The notes beneath the pieces were generated by a model. That model saw nothing but the letters and a program-made list of their open reading frames with translations. It ran no database searches and had not been told where the DNA came from. Below, piece by piece: positions 55,001 through 63,831 of a DNA stretch of 64,000 nucleotides (positions are counted from its first letter, which is position 1; the number at the start of each line of letters is the position of its first letter). Source of the DNA: Mycobacterium gallinarum (GTDB taxonomy: Bacteria; Actinomycetota; Actinomycetes; Mycobacteriales; Mycobacteriaceae); NCBI RefSeq assembly GCF_010726765.1, contig NZ_AP022602.1:124001-188000 (forward strand), in the 5' to 3' direction. A program made the translations under genes and the position numbers.

Positions 55001-57124
55001 ATGGCTAACCACGACGAGCACGCCGTAGCGACATCGCACAGCGGCGTTCACGCCGACCATGGCGGCCACGGCGAGCACACCGCTCAGGAAACCAACGTCC
55101 ACCACGACGACCATGCTGACCACGGGGGCCATGCCGGCCACGGCGCCGATCATGTTGCTCAGTTCCGGAAGCTGTTCTGGATCAACCTGATCATCGCCAT
55201 CCCGGTCATCGCGTTCTCGACCATGTTCGCGATGCTGCTCGGCTACGCAGTGCCCGACGTCCCCGGCGGCCGCTGGATCGCGCCACTGCTGGGCACGGTC
55301 ATGTACGTCGTGGGCGGTCGCCCCTTCCTCACCGGCGCCGTCAGCGAAATCCGTTCTCGCAAACCGGGAATGATGCTGCTCATCGGGCTGGCCATCACCG
55401 TCGCCTTCTTCGCGTCCTGGGGCGCCAGCCTGGGCGTGCTCCATCACGAACTGGAGTTCTGGTGGGAACTGGCGCTGCTGATCGTGATCATGCTGCTCGG
55501 CCACTGGGTCGAGATGCGCTCCCTGGCTCAGACCACCTCCGCACTGGACTCCCTGGCCGCCCTGCTTCCCGACGAAGCCGAGAAGGTCGACGGGGACCGC
55601 ACCATCACCGTGTCACCCGCCGACCTGCAGGTCGGGGACCTGGTGGTCGTGCGACCCGGTGGCAGCGTCCCCGCCGACGGCAGAATCGTCGACGGGCGCG
55701 CGGACATGGACGAGTCGATGGTGACCGGTGAATCGCGGCCGGTGGCCCGCGGCGTCGGGGATGCGGTGACAGCCGGAACCGTGGCCACCGATTCCGGGTT
55801 GCGGGTCGAAATCACCGCCACCGGGGACGACACCGCCCTGGCGGGAATCCAGCGCCTGGTGACCGAAGCGCAGAACTCGTCCTCGCGAGCCCAGCGCCTC
55901 GCCGACCGGGCGGCGGGCTGGCTGTTCTGGTTTGCCCTGGGGAGCGCCGCGATCACTGCCGCGGTGTGGTCGGTTGTCGGAGACCCTGACGCCTCCGTTG
56001 TCCGGGCGATCACCGTGCTCGTCATCGCTTGCCCTCATGCGTTGGGGTTGGCGATACCACTGGTGGTGTCGATCGCCACCGAGCGAGCCGCGCGGGGCGG
56101 CGTGCTGATCAAGGATCGCCTCGCCCTAGAAGGCATGCGCACCGTTAACGCCGTGCTCTTCGACAAAACCGGCACCCTGACCAAGGGCGAGCCCACCGTG
56201 ACCGCGATCGAGGCTAGCGGTGACCTGGAGGAGGGCACCATGCTCGCCCTGGCCGCCGCCGCCGAGGCCGACAGTGAACACCCCCTGGCGCGGGCGATCG
56301 TGAAAGCCGCCGAGGAGCGAGGACTCACCGTGCCGCGCGCCAGCGGCTTCTCGTCCTCTCCGGCGGTGGGCGTCACCGCCACTGTTGACGGGCACGAGAT
56401 CCGGGTGGGCGGCCCTCGCCTGCTGGACGAGATCGGCGGACAGGAAGTCAACGCCGCCACCGTGTGGCGCGAGGAGGGTGCGATCATCCTGCACGTCGTA
56501 CGTGACGGGGTTGTGCTCGGCGGGCTGCGCTTGGCCGACCAGATCCGCCCCGAGTCGCGGGAAGCCGTCGATGCGTTGCACAAGCTCGGTGTGGAGGTGG
56601 TCATGATTACCGGTGACGCCGAAGCGGTCGCGCAGGCGGTAGGTCACGAACTCGGCATAGATCGGGTGTTCGCCGGCGTGCGACCGGAGGACAAGGCGTC
56701 GAAAGTTGCTGCGCTGCAACAGGAGGGCAAGAAGGTCGCGATGGTCGGCGATGGCGTTAACGATGCGCCCGCGTTGGCGCAGGCTGACGTTGGCATCGCG
56801 ATCGGCGCCGGCACAGATGTTGCCATCGCCTCTGCCGGTGTGATCCTGGCCAGTTCGGACCCGCGCTCGGTGCTGTCGGTCATCGAATTGTCGCGTGCCA
56901 GCTATCGAAAGATGAAACAGAACCTCTGGTGGGGGGCGGGCTACAACCTCATCGCAGTGCCATTGGCTGCCGGTGTGTTCGCACCGATCGGGTTTGTGCT
57001 GCCGATGTCAATCGGCGCGATTCTGATGTCTATGTCGACGATCGTCGTGGCGCTCAACGCGCAACTGTTGCGCCGCCTCGACCTGAGCCCTGAGTCAAGC
57101 ACCCGCGCAGTCCTCGACCGCTGA
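55001..57124 (+). CDS. copB: P1B-3-type CopB-like ATPase with His-rich N-terminus
   Basis: The 707-residue pump begins with a His-rich stretch of about 50 residues (HADHGGHGEH, HHDDHADHGGHAGHGADH) instead of CxxC domains. Motifs are TGES, ACPHALGLAIPLVVSI (the CPH of CopB), [19 protein letters not shown] and MSMSTIVVALNAQLLR. P1B-3 pumps export copper, as Cu(II) or Cu(I). ATG 55001 follows GGAGAG. With copA it gives two copper pumps in one operon. Confidence 0.94.
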   Translation: MANHDEHAVATSHSGVHADHGGHGEHTAQETNVHHDDHADHGGHAGHGADHVAQFRKLFWINLIIAIPVIAFSTMFAMLLGYAVPDVPGGRWIAPLLGTVMYVVGGRPFLTGAVSEIRSRKPGMMLLIGLAITVAFFASWGASLGVLHHELEFWWELALLIVIMLLGHWVEMRSLAQTTSALDSLAALLPDEAEKVDGDRTITVSPADLQVGDLVVVRPGGSVPADGRIVDGRADMDESMVTGESRPVARGVGDAVTAGTVATDSGLRVEITATGDDTALAGIQRLVTEAQNSSSRAQRLADRAAGWLFWFALGSAAITAAVWSVVGDPDASVVRAITVLVIACPHALGLAIPLVVSIATERAARGGVLIKDRLALEGMRTVNAVLFDKTGTLTKGEPTVTAIEASGDLEEGTMLALAAAAEADSEHPLARAIVKAAEERGLTVPRASGFSSSPAVGVTATVDGHEIRVGGPRLLDEIGGQEVNAATVWREEGAIILHVVRDGVVLGGLRLADQIRPESREAVDALHKLGVEVVMITGDAEAVAQAVGHELGIDRVFAGVRPEDKASKVAALQQEGKKVAMVGDGVNDAPALAQADVGIAIGAGTDVAIASAGVILASSDPRSVLSVIELSRASYRKMKQNLWWGAGYNLIAVPLAAGVFAPIGFVLPMSIGAILMSMSTIVVALNAQLLRRLDLSPESSTRAVLDR

Positions 57125-57500
57125 TTCCGCGTGAACCGCTGAAGGCTTGTTCCGTTGTCCGCGCCGAAGGGAATCAAGCCTCACGCAGGACTGCGTTGAG
57201 ACGTCAACCGCCGTGGTCATGATCAAGCCGTGACCGTCCTGTGACGGAACTGTAGGTGGCGCCGGGGCCGACTGCGGTGCAGGCGCCGTCAGCTCGTCGG
57301 CCACCTCGCTCACCGCCGGCGGAACGCTGGACTCTGGACGGCCAACGACGTCGTGGCTGTCCACCGGCTCGATTGCCGTGCCAGGGTGGCTATGGCATCG
57401 ATGCCACATCGATGCAGGTCGGAGCCCTCGGACCGCGATGAGTCGGGTGAACTCCACGTGCCGCGTGATGAACGCGCAAATTTCCCTAGCCAACCTGGTC
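57125..57500. other. Region without a supported gene
   Basis: Open frames here are shadows or low-complexity. A minus-strand stretch with Pro/Ala-rich coding (about 57125-57360) could be a decayed gene end, but I recognise nothing in it. Confidence 0.4.
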
Positions 57501-57664
57501 CTACGACCCACCCGCTCTCGCACCCTGCCGTAAACCCGAATACCACTGGCCAACAGCAGCATTCGGTGCACAGAAGCGACGGTCGCACCGGCGGGCGGCA
57601 GCAACCGGTTGATTCATCAGATGAAAACGACGGCGGGACTAATCATGGATAACAGCGGTTGTCC
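57501..57664. repeat. 164-base direct repeat, copy 1
   Basis: This sequence recurs at 63347-63507 with scattered changes. It ends in an imperfect hairpin, GGATAAC-AGCG-GTTGTCC, and contains GATGAAAACG shortly before it. The element may be a MITE-like or terminal sequence bounding the mobile zone. Confidence 0.8.
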
Positions 57665-57737
57665 GTGATGCGGCTCGCGCGAATGCCGAAGGACCCACGA
57701 TCGATCGAATCCCCCGCGTACATGACCGGACGAAAAC

Positions 57738-58342
57738 CTATTGCGAGCGGGTGTCGTCGTCAGGGCTTGTCGGCAGCTGCGTCGGGTCGATGAAGTCGGG
57801 GGCCATCCACGGCGCACGGCGCAGCTGTCTGTAGTCGGTCGCCGAGCCTTCGAGGTAGTCGCTGAACGCTTTGTCGATCGCTTCTGGCCCAGGTGATCCC
57901 TGCTGGCCACGGGGGTCGGGTAGTCGTCTCGCGGTTCGAACAAGTCGTGATTGGCACTGGCAAGTCGTGATTGCCACTGGCTCCTATCGGCTGCAGGTCG
58001 AACAGTTGCTCGGCAGTCAGTGCGAAGTGCGGCCGACCGTTGGGCGCGGCCTGCTCGCGCCATAGAGGCCCGCAGCTGCGGGCTGGATCCGGCGTCGCCG
58101 CGAAAGTGCGCTCGCGCACCCACCTGGTCGGCGGCCTTCCAGAGCTTGTCGAGCTCATCACCGGTCAGCCCGCGTGCGCTCGTCTTCCACTCTCCGACGA
58201 CAAGCCCTGCACTGCGCAGAATGATCAGGCCGTCGGCGGTTGCGTCTCTATCGCCGGCCGAGAGATGGACACCATCCTCGATGGTGATGGCGGCGAAGCG
58301 GAAGCAGTCTAGTCGCCAAGATTGACAACGCCTTTGCTGCAC
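57738..58342 (-). pseudogene. Frameshifted gene of unknown function
   Basis: A coding sequence can be followed only by changing frame. DGLIILRSAGLVVGEWKTS is in the first frame; FAATPDPARSCGPLWREQ...FDLQPIG is in a second; DYPTPVASRDHLG is in the first again; and AIDKAFSDYLEGSATDYRQL...DDDTRSQ is in a third. One break coincides with a 20-base tandem duplication at 57941-57980. The family is not recognised. The gene is dead. Confidence 0.6.
57941..57980. repeat. 20-base tandem duplication inside the pseudogene
   Basis: Two adjacent 20-base units starting CAAGTCGTGATTG differ at one position. Because 20 is not a multiple of three, the duplication shifts the reading frame. Confidence 0.8.
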
Positions 58343-58365
58343 GAATCGCCAGCTAGGCTTCCGGC

Positions 58366-58599
58366 ATGCGTTCGTACTATTCGAGGTGGAGGCATCCGAC
58401 TAGGAGGGACCTCGGCGCTACAGTCCTGGTCTGTGGCCTGGTGTTGCTAGCCATCATCTGGGGAATCCACGAAATGCGGAAGCAGTCGCAAGAGGCCAAG
58501 TACGAAAGTTGCCTTCGTGAAGCCGAGACCAAACACGTGTTCCCCCTGGCCAGCCTCGACGAGATTGACGCGTGTAAAGAAGAGGCGGGCCTCAATTAG
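58366..58599 (+). CDS. Small single-pass membrane protein
   Basis: The 77-residue protein has a basic N-terminus, one membrane helix (ATVLVCGLVLLAIIWGI) and a charged tail with two Cys (ESCLREAE, DACKEEA). There is no clear ribosome binding site. The amino-acid pattern is plausible for a real small protein, but it stands among decayed genes. Confidence 0.4.
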   Translation: MRSYYSRWRHPTRRDLGATVLVCGLVLLAIIWGIHEMRKQSQEAKYESCLREAETKHVFPLASLDEIDACKEEAGLN

Positions 58600-58692
58600 C
58601 TGAGGTGGTCACAGCCGTTCCGCTGCATTGGTAGTGCTAGACGCCGAATGGACCCACGGTCCAAACCGCCAGCGAACGGTGCGATCCTTCGC

Positions 58693-59124
58693 CTAATAAG
58701 CGCGCCCGACTCCGTCGGCGACGGCTCGCCAGGCGGGGCCGTGGCGATCGACATGGCGATGCTCCAACTCCACCCGAGTCCGATCGTCGGACTCGGCCGA
58801 TAAAGCGCACCTCGACCTCACTAGTCTTGGCCGGATCGGTTTCCAGCTGCCAGGTCGGGCCAATGTCCCATGAGGACACGACCCGCGATGGCGGCTCATA
58901 GGCCAGAACACGCGCCCACTTGCAGAGGCTGCGGTCAATCCCGACGTCGTAGATGTGTCCGCCGACTCGCGGCTCGAAGACTGTCTCGGCAATCGGGACC
59001 GCCAGCAGGTTTGTGGTCGCGTGGCTTGATGGCATCGAACTTGGTGGTGAACAGCGAAACGTACGCTAATACCGGTGCGGACAACGATGCTCTTCCGGAC
59101 AGACTCTGCATCTTCTGACCTCAT
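58693..59124 (-). pseudogene. Frameshifted SRPBCC/AHSA1-family gene
   Basis: A typical SRPBCC sequence is split over frames: RKSIVVRTGISVRFAV near the start, then ETVFEPRVGGHIYDVG...KWARVLAYEPPSRVVSSWDI...TSEVEVRFI in another frame, then ESDDRTRVELEHRHVDRHGPAWRAVADGVG back in the first. At least two frameshifts break it. It was probably an operon partner of the ArsR remnant just upstream, a common pairing. Confidence 0.6.
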
Positions 59125-59438
59125 CCGTGATGCCCTCTCTCGTCAGCGATCGACTTGTATGCGTCTAAGGCCTTGGCCCAGAACACGTCTAGCTCCGCCC
59201 TGACGTCCTCGATGCCTTTCGGGTTCAACTGATAAAGCCGGCAAGTGCCGACCGCGCGATCTGCGGCCTCCGCCGATAAGTCATTTGAGAGTGGTTGCGA
59301 GAAAACCAAATTCGACATCTGTCCGACTGATATCAAGGGCGGCGACATTCCCACCGGATTGAAGCGGTCGCAGATCTGTACGTCGAAATTGCGGCGATGA
59401 CCGACGCCGAAGTGTTGGACGCACTGCAAGCGTCGCAA
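59121..59438 (-). pseudogene. Degraded ArsR-family repressor
   Basis: The C-terminal part is recognisably ArsR (DRAVGTCRLYQLNPKGIEDVRAELDVFWAKALDAYKSIAD), but the DNA-binding helices before it are scrambled and there is no proper N-terminus. It overlaps the SRPBCC remnant by four bases as in functional pairs. Confidence 0.5.
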
Positions 59439-59447
59439 AAGTGGTGC

Positions 59448-60992
59448 CTAGCCTCGACGGCTGTTCGGTGGGCGGTTGGGTTCGAGGAGCTGGTCGACGG
59501 GAGCGTAGTCGTCGTTGAGGGTCTCGGCGTCGCCGATCCAGTCGGTGAGGACTGCACCCGCGATGGTCGCCCACGGTAAGTCTTGTAGGTCTAGCGACTT
59601 CTCAATGGCTTGAGGCCCGACGGGTCGGTCGGAGGCCAACACGACGAAGTTGCCGCCGTCGGCTTCGCTCGTTAGATCGATGCCGAGGTCGTTGGGTTCG
59701 CCGAGAAGAACAACGTGGTTAAAGACGCTTGCAAGAGTGGCGACTTCGGCGCGCGCAAACGCGATGTCCGCATAGTCGATGAGATTGGCGATATAAAGCC
59801 CATCGGGTTTCAGGACTCGATGGATGTCGGTCATGGCTTCCAAGGTTGTGAGGTGCCAAGGCACGCTCACGCCTCCGAAGGCATCGCCGACGACGAGGTC
59901 CCAGCTGTCTGTTTCGAGCCTGCGGAGTCCGAGTCGGCCGTCTTCGACGCGGACCTGCATTCCGCTCTCTGAGCTGAGACCGAGCTCCGCAGAGTCGACC
60001 CGAACGACGCCGGCGTCGATTTCCGACACCAAGTTCCTCGATCCGGGACGGGTCGCGGAGAGGTACCGCGGGAAGGTCAGCCCACCGCCGCCGAGGTGGT
60101 ATGCCTCCAGAGCGCTCCGACCGGGAAATGCGCTGTCGACGATCGCGGCGAACGCCTTCACGTAAGCGAATTTCAGCCAGGTTGGGTCCTCAATGTCGAC
60201 GTAGGAATGTCGAACACTGTCCAGGACGAGAGTGCGGCCGCTCGCACGGTCCGGATCCGCGACGACTCGTACGCAGTGGTACTGGGTTTCCGCATCGCAG
60301 CCACCCGGGGCGATATACGCGGCGAGGCCGCCGATGACCGTCGCCAGCGTGAGACCGATGACGTCGACGCGGTTCCACCTGTGGATTCGCCACTGAATCA
60401 CGATGCCGCTCAACACGAGTGCTGCTCCGAGCCCGACCAGGATGGTGCTGACTGGTAGCCGTGAGACAAGGACGAATCCGGTCAGCACCGTGCCAGCGAT
60501 CGCTCCGAGGGAGCCGACTCCGGACAGCGACCCGACAACGGTCCCGGTCTGGGTGAGGTTGGTCAGACGCAACTTAGTCACCATCGGCGTGATCGATGAC
60601 AGCAGTGCGCCAGGCAGCAGGATGGTCAGCGATGCCACCAGCAGCAATGTGGACGGCGCCCATTCGGCCGCCCCCCGCACGGCGGCCGGAGTAAAGGCCA
60701 CAATGACCCCTGATGCCCCAAGCGTCTGCCCGATGAGCCGTCGGGGAGCGACGCGATCGGCGATTCGTCCGCCGGCCCAGGACCCGAGAGCGATGGCAGA
60801 AAGAGCGATGCCGATCACCAGCGTGCTCGTCTCCAGCGTCAACCCGAGGTACGGCGCCAGCAATCGCAGGGCAGTGATCTCAACGACCAGGACCGCAGCC
60901 GAAGAGCCGAACGCCAGCACCGCTGCCGTCCGGGCATCCGTACCGGGAATCAATGCCGTCGGAGACGGTTCGTCGGGGGAGGAGTCGCTCAC
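59448..60992 (-). CDS. Fused MFS-type membrane/spermidine synthase-like protein
   Basis: The 514-residue protein has an N-terminal membrane half (about 25-230, eight or more helices) and a C-terminal spermidine-synthase-like Rossmann domain (about 245-490) with AYHLGGGGLTFPRYLSA and LVVGDAFGGVSVPWHLTT. In such fusions the aminopropyltransferase residues are often altered and polyamine synthesis is unproven. GTG 60992 is the first start. It is the only large intact gene in the decayed zone. Confidence 0.85.
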   Translation of the reverse strand: MSDSSPDEPSPTALIPGTDARTAAVLAFGSSAAVLVVEITALRLLAPYLGLTLETSTLVIGIALSAIALGSWAGGRIADRVAPRRLIGQTLGASGVIVAFTPAAVRGAAEWAPSTLLLVASLTILLPGALLSSITPMVTKLRLTNLTQTGTVVGSLSGVGSLGAIAGTVLTGFVLVSRLPVSTILVGLGAALVLSGIVIQWRIHRWNRVDVIGLTLATVIGGLAAYIAPGGCDAETQYHCVRVVADPDRASGRTLVLDSVRHSYVDIEDPTWLKFAYVKAFAAIVDSAFPGRSALEAYHLGGGGLTFPRYLSATRPGSRNLVSEIDAGVVRVDSAELGLSSESGMQVRVEDGRLGLRRLETDSWDLVVGDAFGGVSVPWHLTTLEAMTDIHRVLKPDGLYIANLIDYADIAFARAEVATLASVFNHVVLLGEPNDLGIDLTSEADGGNFVVLASDRPVGPQAIEKSLDLQDLPWATIAGAVLTDWIGDAETLNDDYAPVDQLLEPNRPPNSRRG

Positions 60993-61093
60993 GTCACCGT
61001 CCTCCCAAGCCGTCGAGACGGCGTGACTACGGGAAAGCGGTCCTATTTGTACCGCATCGCCCGATCGAAGTGCCTTAGTTTACCTATCTAGCT

Positions 61094-61225
61094 ATGGATG
61101 CAGATAGTTCGGCGGCGCGAGCGCCTATCGGCAACAAACAAGTGCTGTGGACGCTGGTCGATGTGCAGCGATCAGTCAACGAGCTCGCCGAACTGATCGC
61201 CAAGCCTGCACCGTCGGAGTCATAA
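61094..61225 (+). CDS. Possible 43-residue protein
   Basis: A short frame from ATG 61094 codes for a mostly helical peptide (QVLWTLVDVQRSVNELAELIAKPAPSES). Codon choice looks coding-like, but there is no ribosome binding site and no known relative; it may be a fragment. Confidence 0.3.
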   Translation: MDADSSAARAPIGNKQVLWTLVDVQRSVNELAELIAKPAPSES

Positions 61226-61396
61226 GCACCTGGCCAAACTACGGATGGGCCGTCTAATGAGTTGTCTCCTCGCCTCGATTTGGATGGAAGCGAGGAGGGC
61301 ACACCAACTTTCGGCTTTGCAGACCTCTCTTCAGCCACTCCTCGCGGGGGCGCACCATCCGAGGCACAAGCCGTCTAGGAGTCAACCCACACGGTC

Positions 61397-61612
61397 GTGG
61401 GCGACAGGTATGAGGCGAGCGATCTCGGATCGGTGCTCGGTGATCAGCCGTCAGGAATGTGGTCCTGGCCGGTAGAGCCACAGTTGTGGGAGGGGCCCCT
61501 GTACCGGTCGTGTGAGGACTGCCGCCAGGACCTGATGGCGGCCCATAACCGGCTCTCGAAGCTATTGCTGCGCAGGGGCATCGTCTACTACGGCGGGACG
61601 CCCATTAGATGA
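61397..61612 (+). mobile_element. IS110/IS1111-type transposase remnant
   Basis: The segment CRQDLMAAHNRLSKLLLRRGIVYYGG is characteristic of the middle of IS110-family transposases. The RuvC-like DEDD N-terminus and the C-terminal transposase-20 part are absent, so it is a fragment. It lies just before the first 36-base repeat of the toxin-antitoxin cassette. Confidence 0.55.
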
Positions 61613-61625
61613 AAACGGCGACATT

Positions 61626-61661
61626 TACCGGTAACTCGCCGTATTCGATTCCGCCGTATTC
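61626..61661. repeat. 36-base direct repeat flanking the toxin-antitoxin cassette, left copy
   Basis: It starts TACCGGTAA and contains GCCGTATTC twice. The copy at 62805 matches at 32 of 36 positions. Confidence 0.75.
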
Positions 61662-61874
61662 CCGCATTGGGCTGGTGGTCAGAGGTTTTTGGGAACGGTT
61701 GGTGATTATCTAGTTGAGTGCCAGTACGGCGGCACGTATTGACTCCTGGTGAGGTTGGCGGCCAGGGGAGTTGATTGTTTGCTAGTGGAACGACGGCCTT
61801 GGACCTGTCGGTAGATTAGGGAGGCCGTGGGCTGCACATTGGACTTCCGAACACATTCCGAATACCATGGCGGC

Positions 61875-62336
61875 ATGACTACGACAGCTCTTCGCGCCTC
61901 CACGCGCCGCTCCTCGGACCTGAGCAAGCACTCCGCTGAGGTGTTCGCCGAGGCTGAGGACCACCCCGTGACGGTGACCCGCCGTGACGGCGAGGCGCTC
62001 GTGCTCATGTCGCAGCGCGAGGCGGAGGGTCGCGCCCGCCTGCTCGAGTTCGCCGCGCAGCTCATCGGCGTAGCTGTGGACGACGACGGTCCGCTCGCCG
62101 AGCGGATGTCACGGGCGTTTCCGTGGATGCTCGCGCTGTCCCTGGAGGACCGGGCCACCTGCGCTCAAGCCCTCGTTGACGCCGCTCGGGCGTCGTTCTC
62201 CACCGACCAACCGCACTTGGCGCTCGCGGAGCTGACCTCGTGGCGGGAGACTGCGACCGCCATCGCCGCTGGTCTCGGCCGTGCCGACCTGGATTGGTTG
62301 GACTCTGACGATGATGAGCTTGTGGAGCGGCCGTAG
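61875..62336 (+). CDS. Phd/YefM-like antitoxin
   Basis: The 153-residue protein has an N-terminal Phd/YefM-type region (SSDLSKHSAEVFAEAEDHPVTVTRRDGEALVLMSQREAEG), normally DNA- and operator-binding. A longer helical C-terminus follows that would bind the toxin and ends in an acidic tail (DSDDDELVERP). ATG 61875 is preferred over the upstream frame start at 61827. The toxin gene begins two bases after the stop codon. Confidence 0.85.
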   Translation: MTTTALRASTRRSSDLSKHSAEVFAEAEDHPVTVTRRDGEALVLMSQREAEGRARLLEFAAQLIGVAVDDDGPLAERMSRAFPWMLALSLEDRATCAQALVDAARASFSTDQPHLALAELTSWRETATAIAAGLGRADLDWLDSDDDELVERP

Positions 62337-62338
62337 CG

Positions 62339-62686
62339 GTGGCCGGCAAGCGCGGCGAGCTCGTCCCTCGTCCTCCGAAGAAGATGGAGTACGAGATCCG
62401 CTTCGCGACCACCAACGCCCGCAAGGGGTGGCAGGACCTCGCCGCGACGATCCGGAATCCCTTGGCCGAGGCCTGGGACTTTTTGACCCGGACGCCCCTG
62501 GCTAAGACCCCGTCGAACTACCCGTTGCGCGGCGAGCTCGGCACGATCACTCGCGGGGACAAGGTCCATGAGCGTTGGCAGCACAAACCGACGATCAAGG
62601 GCACCGCCCGCATCTGGTTCTTCGTCGACGGCCGTACGGTGTACTTGGAGCAGGTGCACACCAGTCACCCGAATGAAACGAAGTAG
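62339..62686 (+). CDS. RelE/ParE-superfamily toxin
   Basis: The 115-residue basic protein has the compact fold pattern MEYEIRFATTNARKGWQDLAATIRNPLAEAWDFL...RGELGTITRGDKVHERWQHKPTIKGTARIWFFVDGRTVYLEQVHTSHPNETK, typical of RelE-like RNases or ParE-like gyrase poisons. The target cannot be decided by eye. GTG 62339 follows the antitoxin stop codon directly, so the pair is coupled. Confidence 0.82.
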   Translation: MAGKRGELVPRPPKKMEYEIRFATTNARKGWQDLAATIRNPLAEAWDFLTRTPLAKTPSNYPLRGELGTITRGDKVHERWQHKPTIKGTARIWFFVDGRTVYLEQVHTSHPNETK

Positions 62687-62804
62687 GGCGACACGCGACA
62701 CATCGGATTCCGCCAAATCTATTGTGAAAACCGCCAGATGGATCGAGACCAGACAGACACCGTCGGGTGAAAACAATTGGGGGGCAGCGCAATAGGATGT
62801 TATC

Positions 62805-62840
62805 TACCGGTAAACCGCCGTATTCGACTCGGCCGTATTC
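62805..62840. repeat. 36-base direct repeat flanking the toxin-antitoxin cassette, right copy
   Basis: This is the second copy of the TACCGGTAA...GCCGTATTC sequence, 118 bases after the toxin stop codon and in the same orientation as the left copy. Confidence 0.75.
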
Positions 62841-63346
62841 GTCGTGCGATCGGTGCCGTCGTGCTTGCCCACGACCGTTAGGTGACATAGCGCGCCCCAG
62901 TTGAACAGCGAGTTGGGCATGCGCTCCTACATCATCACCAGCCCGTTCGCCGCAGCGATGGCGCTGAGGTGGCATCCGATCGCTCCCTGGGGCCAGCACT
63001 CGGCGGGGCCGGAACGCATTTCCGCAGCGAGGAAGTTCGGACGCGCAACCTCGCCGGCGCTTGGTATCCGTCGCGACGCCGCTTGTTGTCGCAATCTGCC
63101 TGGCGATGGCTCCATACGGAATGGCCTAACCGAAATACGCCCCCAGGAATACGGGCCTCGGGGCCGTCCTCGATCCCGATCCCAACAATGTCTCCGAGAG
63201 GACGGCATACGAGAAGGCGCGCTCGCAGCTCAGTTCGTAACCGAACGCGAGGTCGCTCGTTGCTCGACCGGATGAACCTGCTCGATGGGTCGGCGATCAA
63301 CGACCCTGTCTACGCATCTCGCTGATTGCGGCATCAAGCGGCCGCG
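62841..63346. other. Region without a supported gene
   Basis: Several frames are open on both strands, but none has a family motif, ribosome binding site or consistent codon use. It is probably decayed sequence. Confidence 0.45.
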
Positions 63347-63507
63347 CTACGACCCACCCGCTCTCGCACCCTGCCGTCAACCCGAATACCACTGGCCAAC
63401 AGCAGCATTCGGTCAATAGAAGCGACGGTCGCACCGGCGGGCGGCGGCAACCGGTTGATTCATCAGATGAAAACGGCGGGATCATTCATGGATAATAGAG
63501 ATTATCC
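63347..63507. repeat. 161-base direct repeat, copy 2
   Basis: It matches 57501-57664. The terminal hairpin is perfect here: GGATAAT-AGAG-ATTATCC. The two copies are in the same orientation, 5.8 kb apart. Confidence 0.8.
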
Positions 63508-63782
63508 ATGAGAGTGGAGCGGAAGTGTTGGTGCACAGCAGGTTTAGAGACTCGGGAACCGTCACAGTGACGTAATTGCCCCGCGGGAGGAATGCCGTCA
63601 GGCTCGGATTTGAAGACTTTTCGGTCCTTCACGCGGCCGCTCTCGGTCAGTGTCGCATCGCGATCGACAATCATTTGCTAACGGCCCCGAACGCGCGGTC
63701 GCTACAACGACGGACGCATCGGGCGAGCGCAGGCGGCAGCGCCCGGATGCCCGCGCCCTACTTGACCATAACGGAGCTTATC

Positions 63783-63813
63783 GGTATACCAAAAGTATCC
63801 ATAACAAGGATAC
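63783..63813. promoter_or_regulatory. Palindromic operator of the right-edge antitoxin gene
   Basis: GGTATACC (63783-63790) and GTATCC-ATAACAA-GGATAC (63795-63813) are adjacent dyads just upstream of the start codon, as expected for antitoxin autorepression. Confidence 0.55.
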
Positions 63814-63831
63814 CTCTGATAGACTAGCCGT

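Noticed and set aside
57095..57604. 169-residue minus-strand frame after copB
   Set aside because: It runs into the repeat and antisense into copB. Part of it looks weakly coding, but there is no family or start signal, so it is not called.
62901..63325. Open frames on both strands before the second 160-base repeat
   Set aside because: No motif, start signal or family resemblance; described as gene-free.
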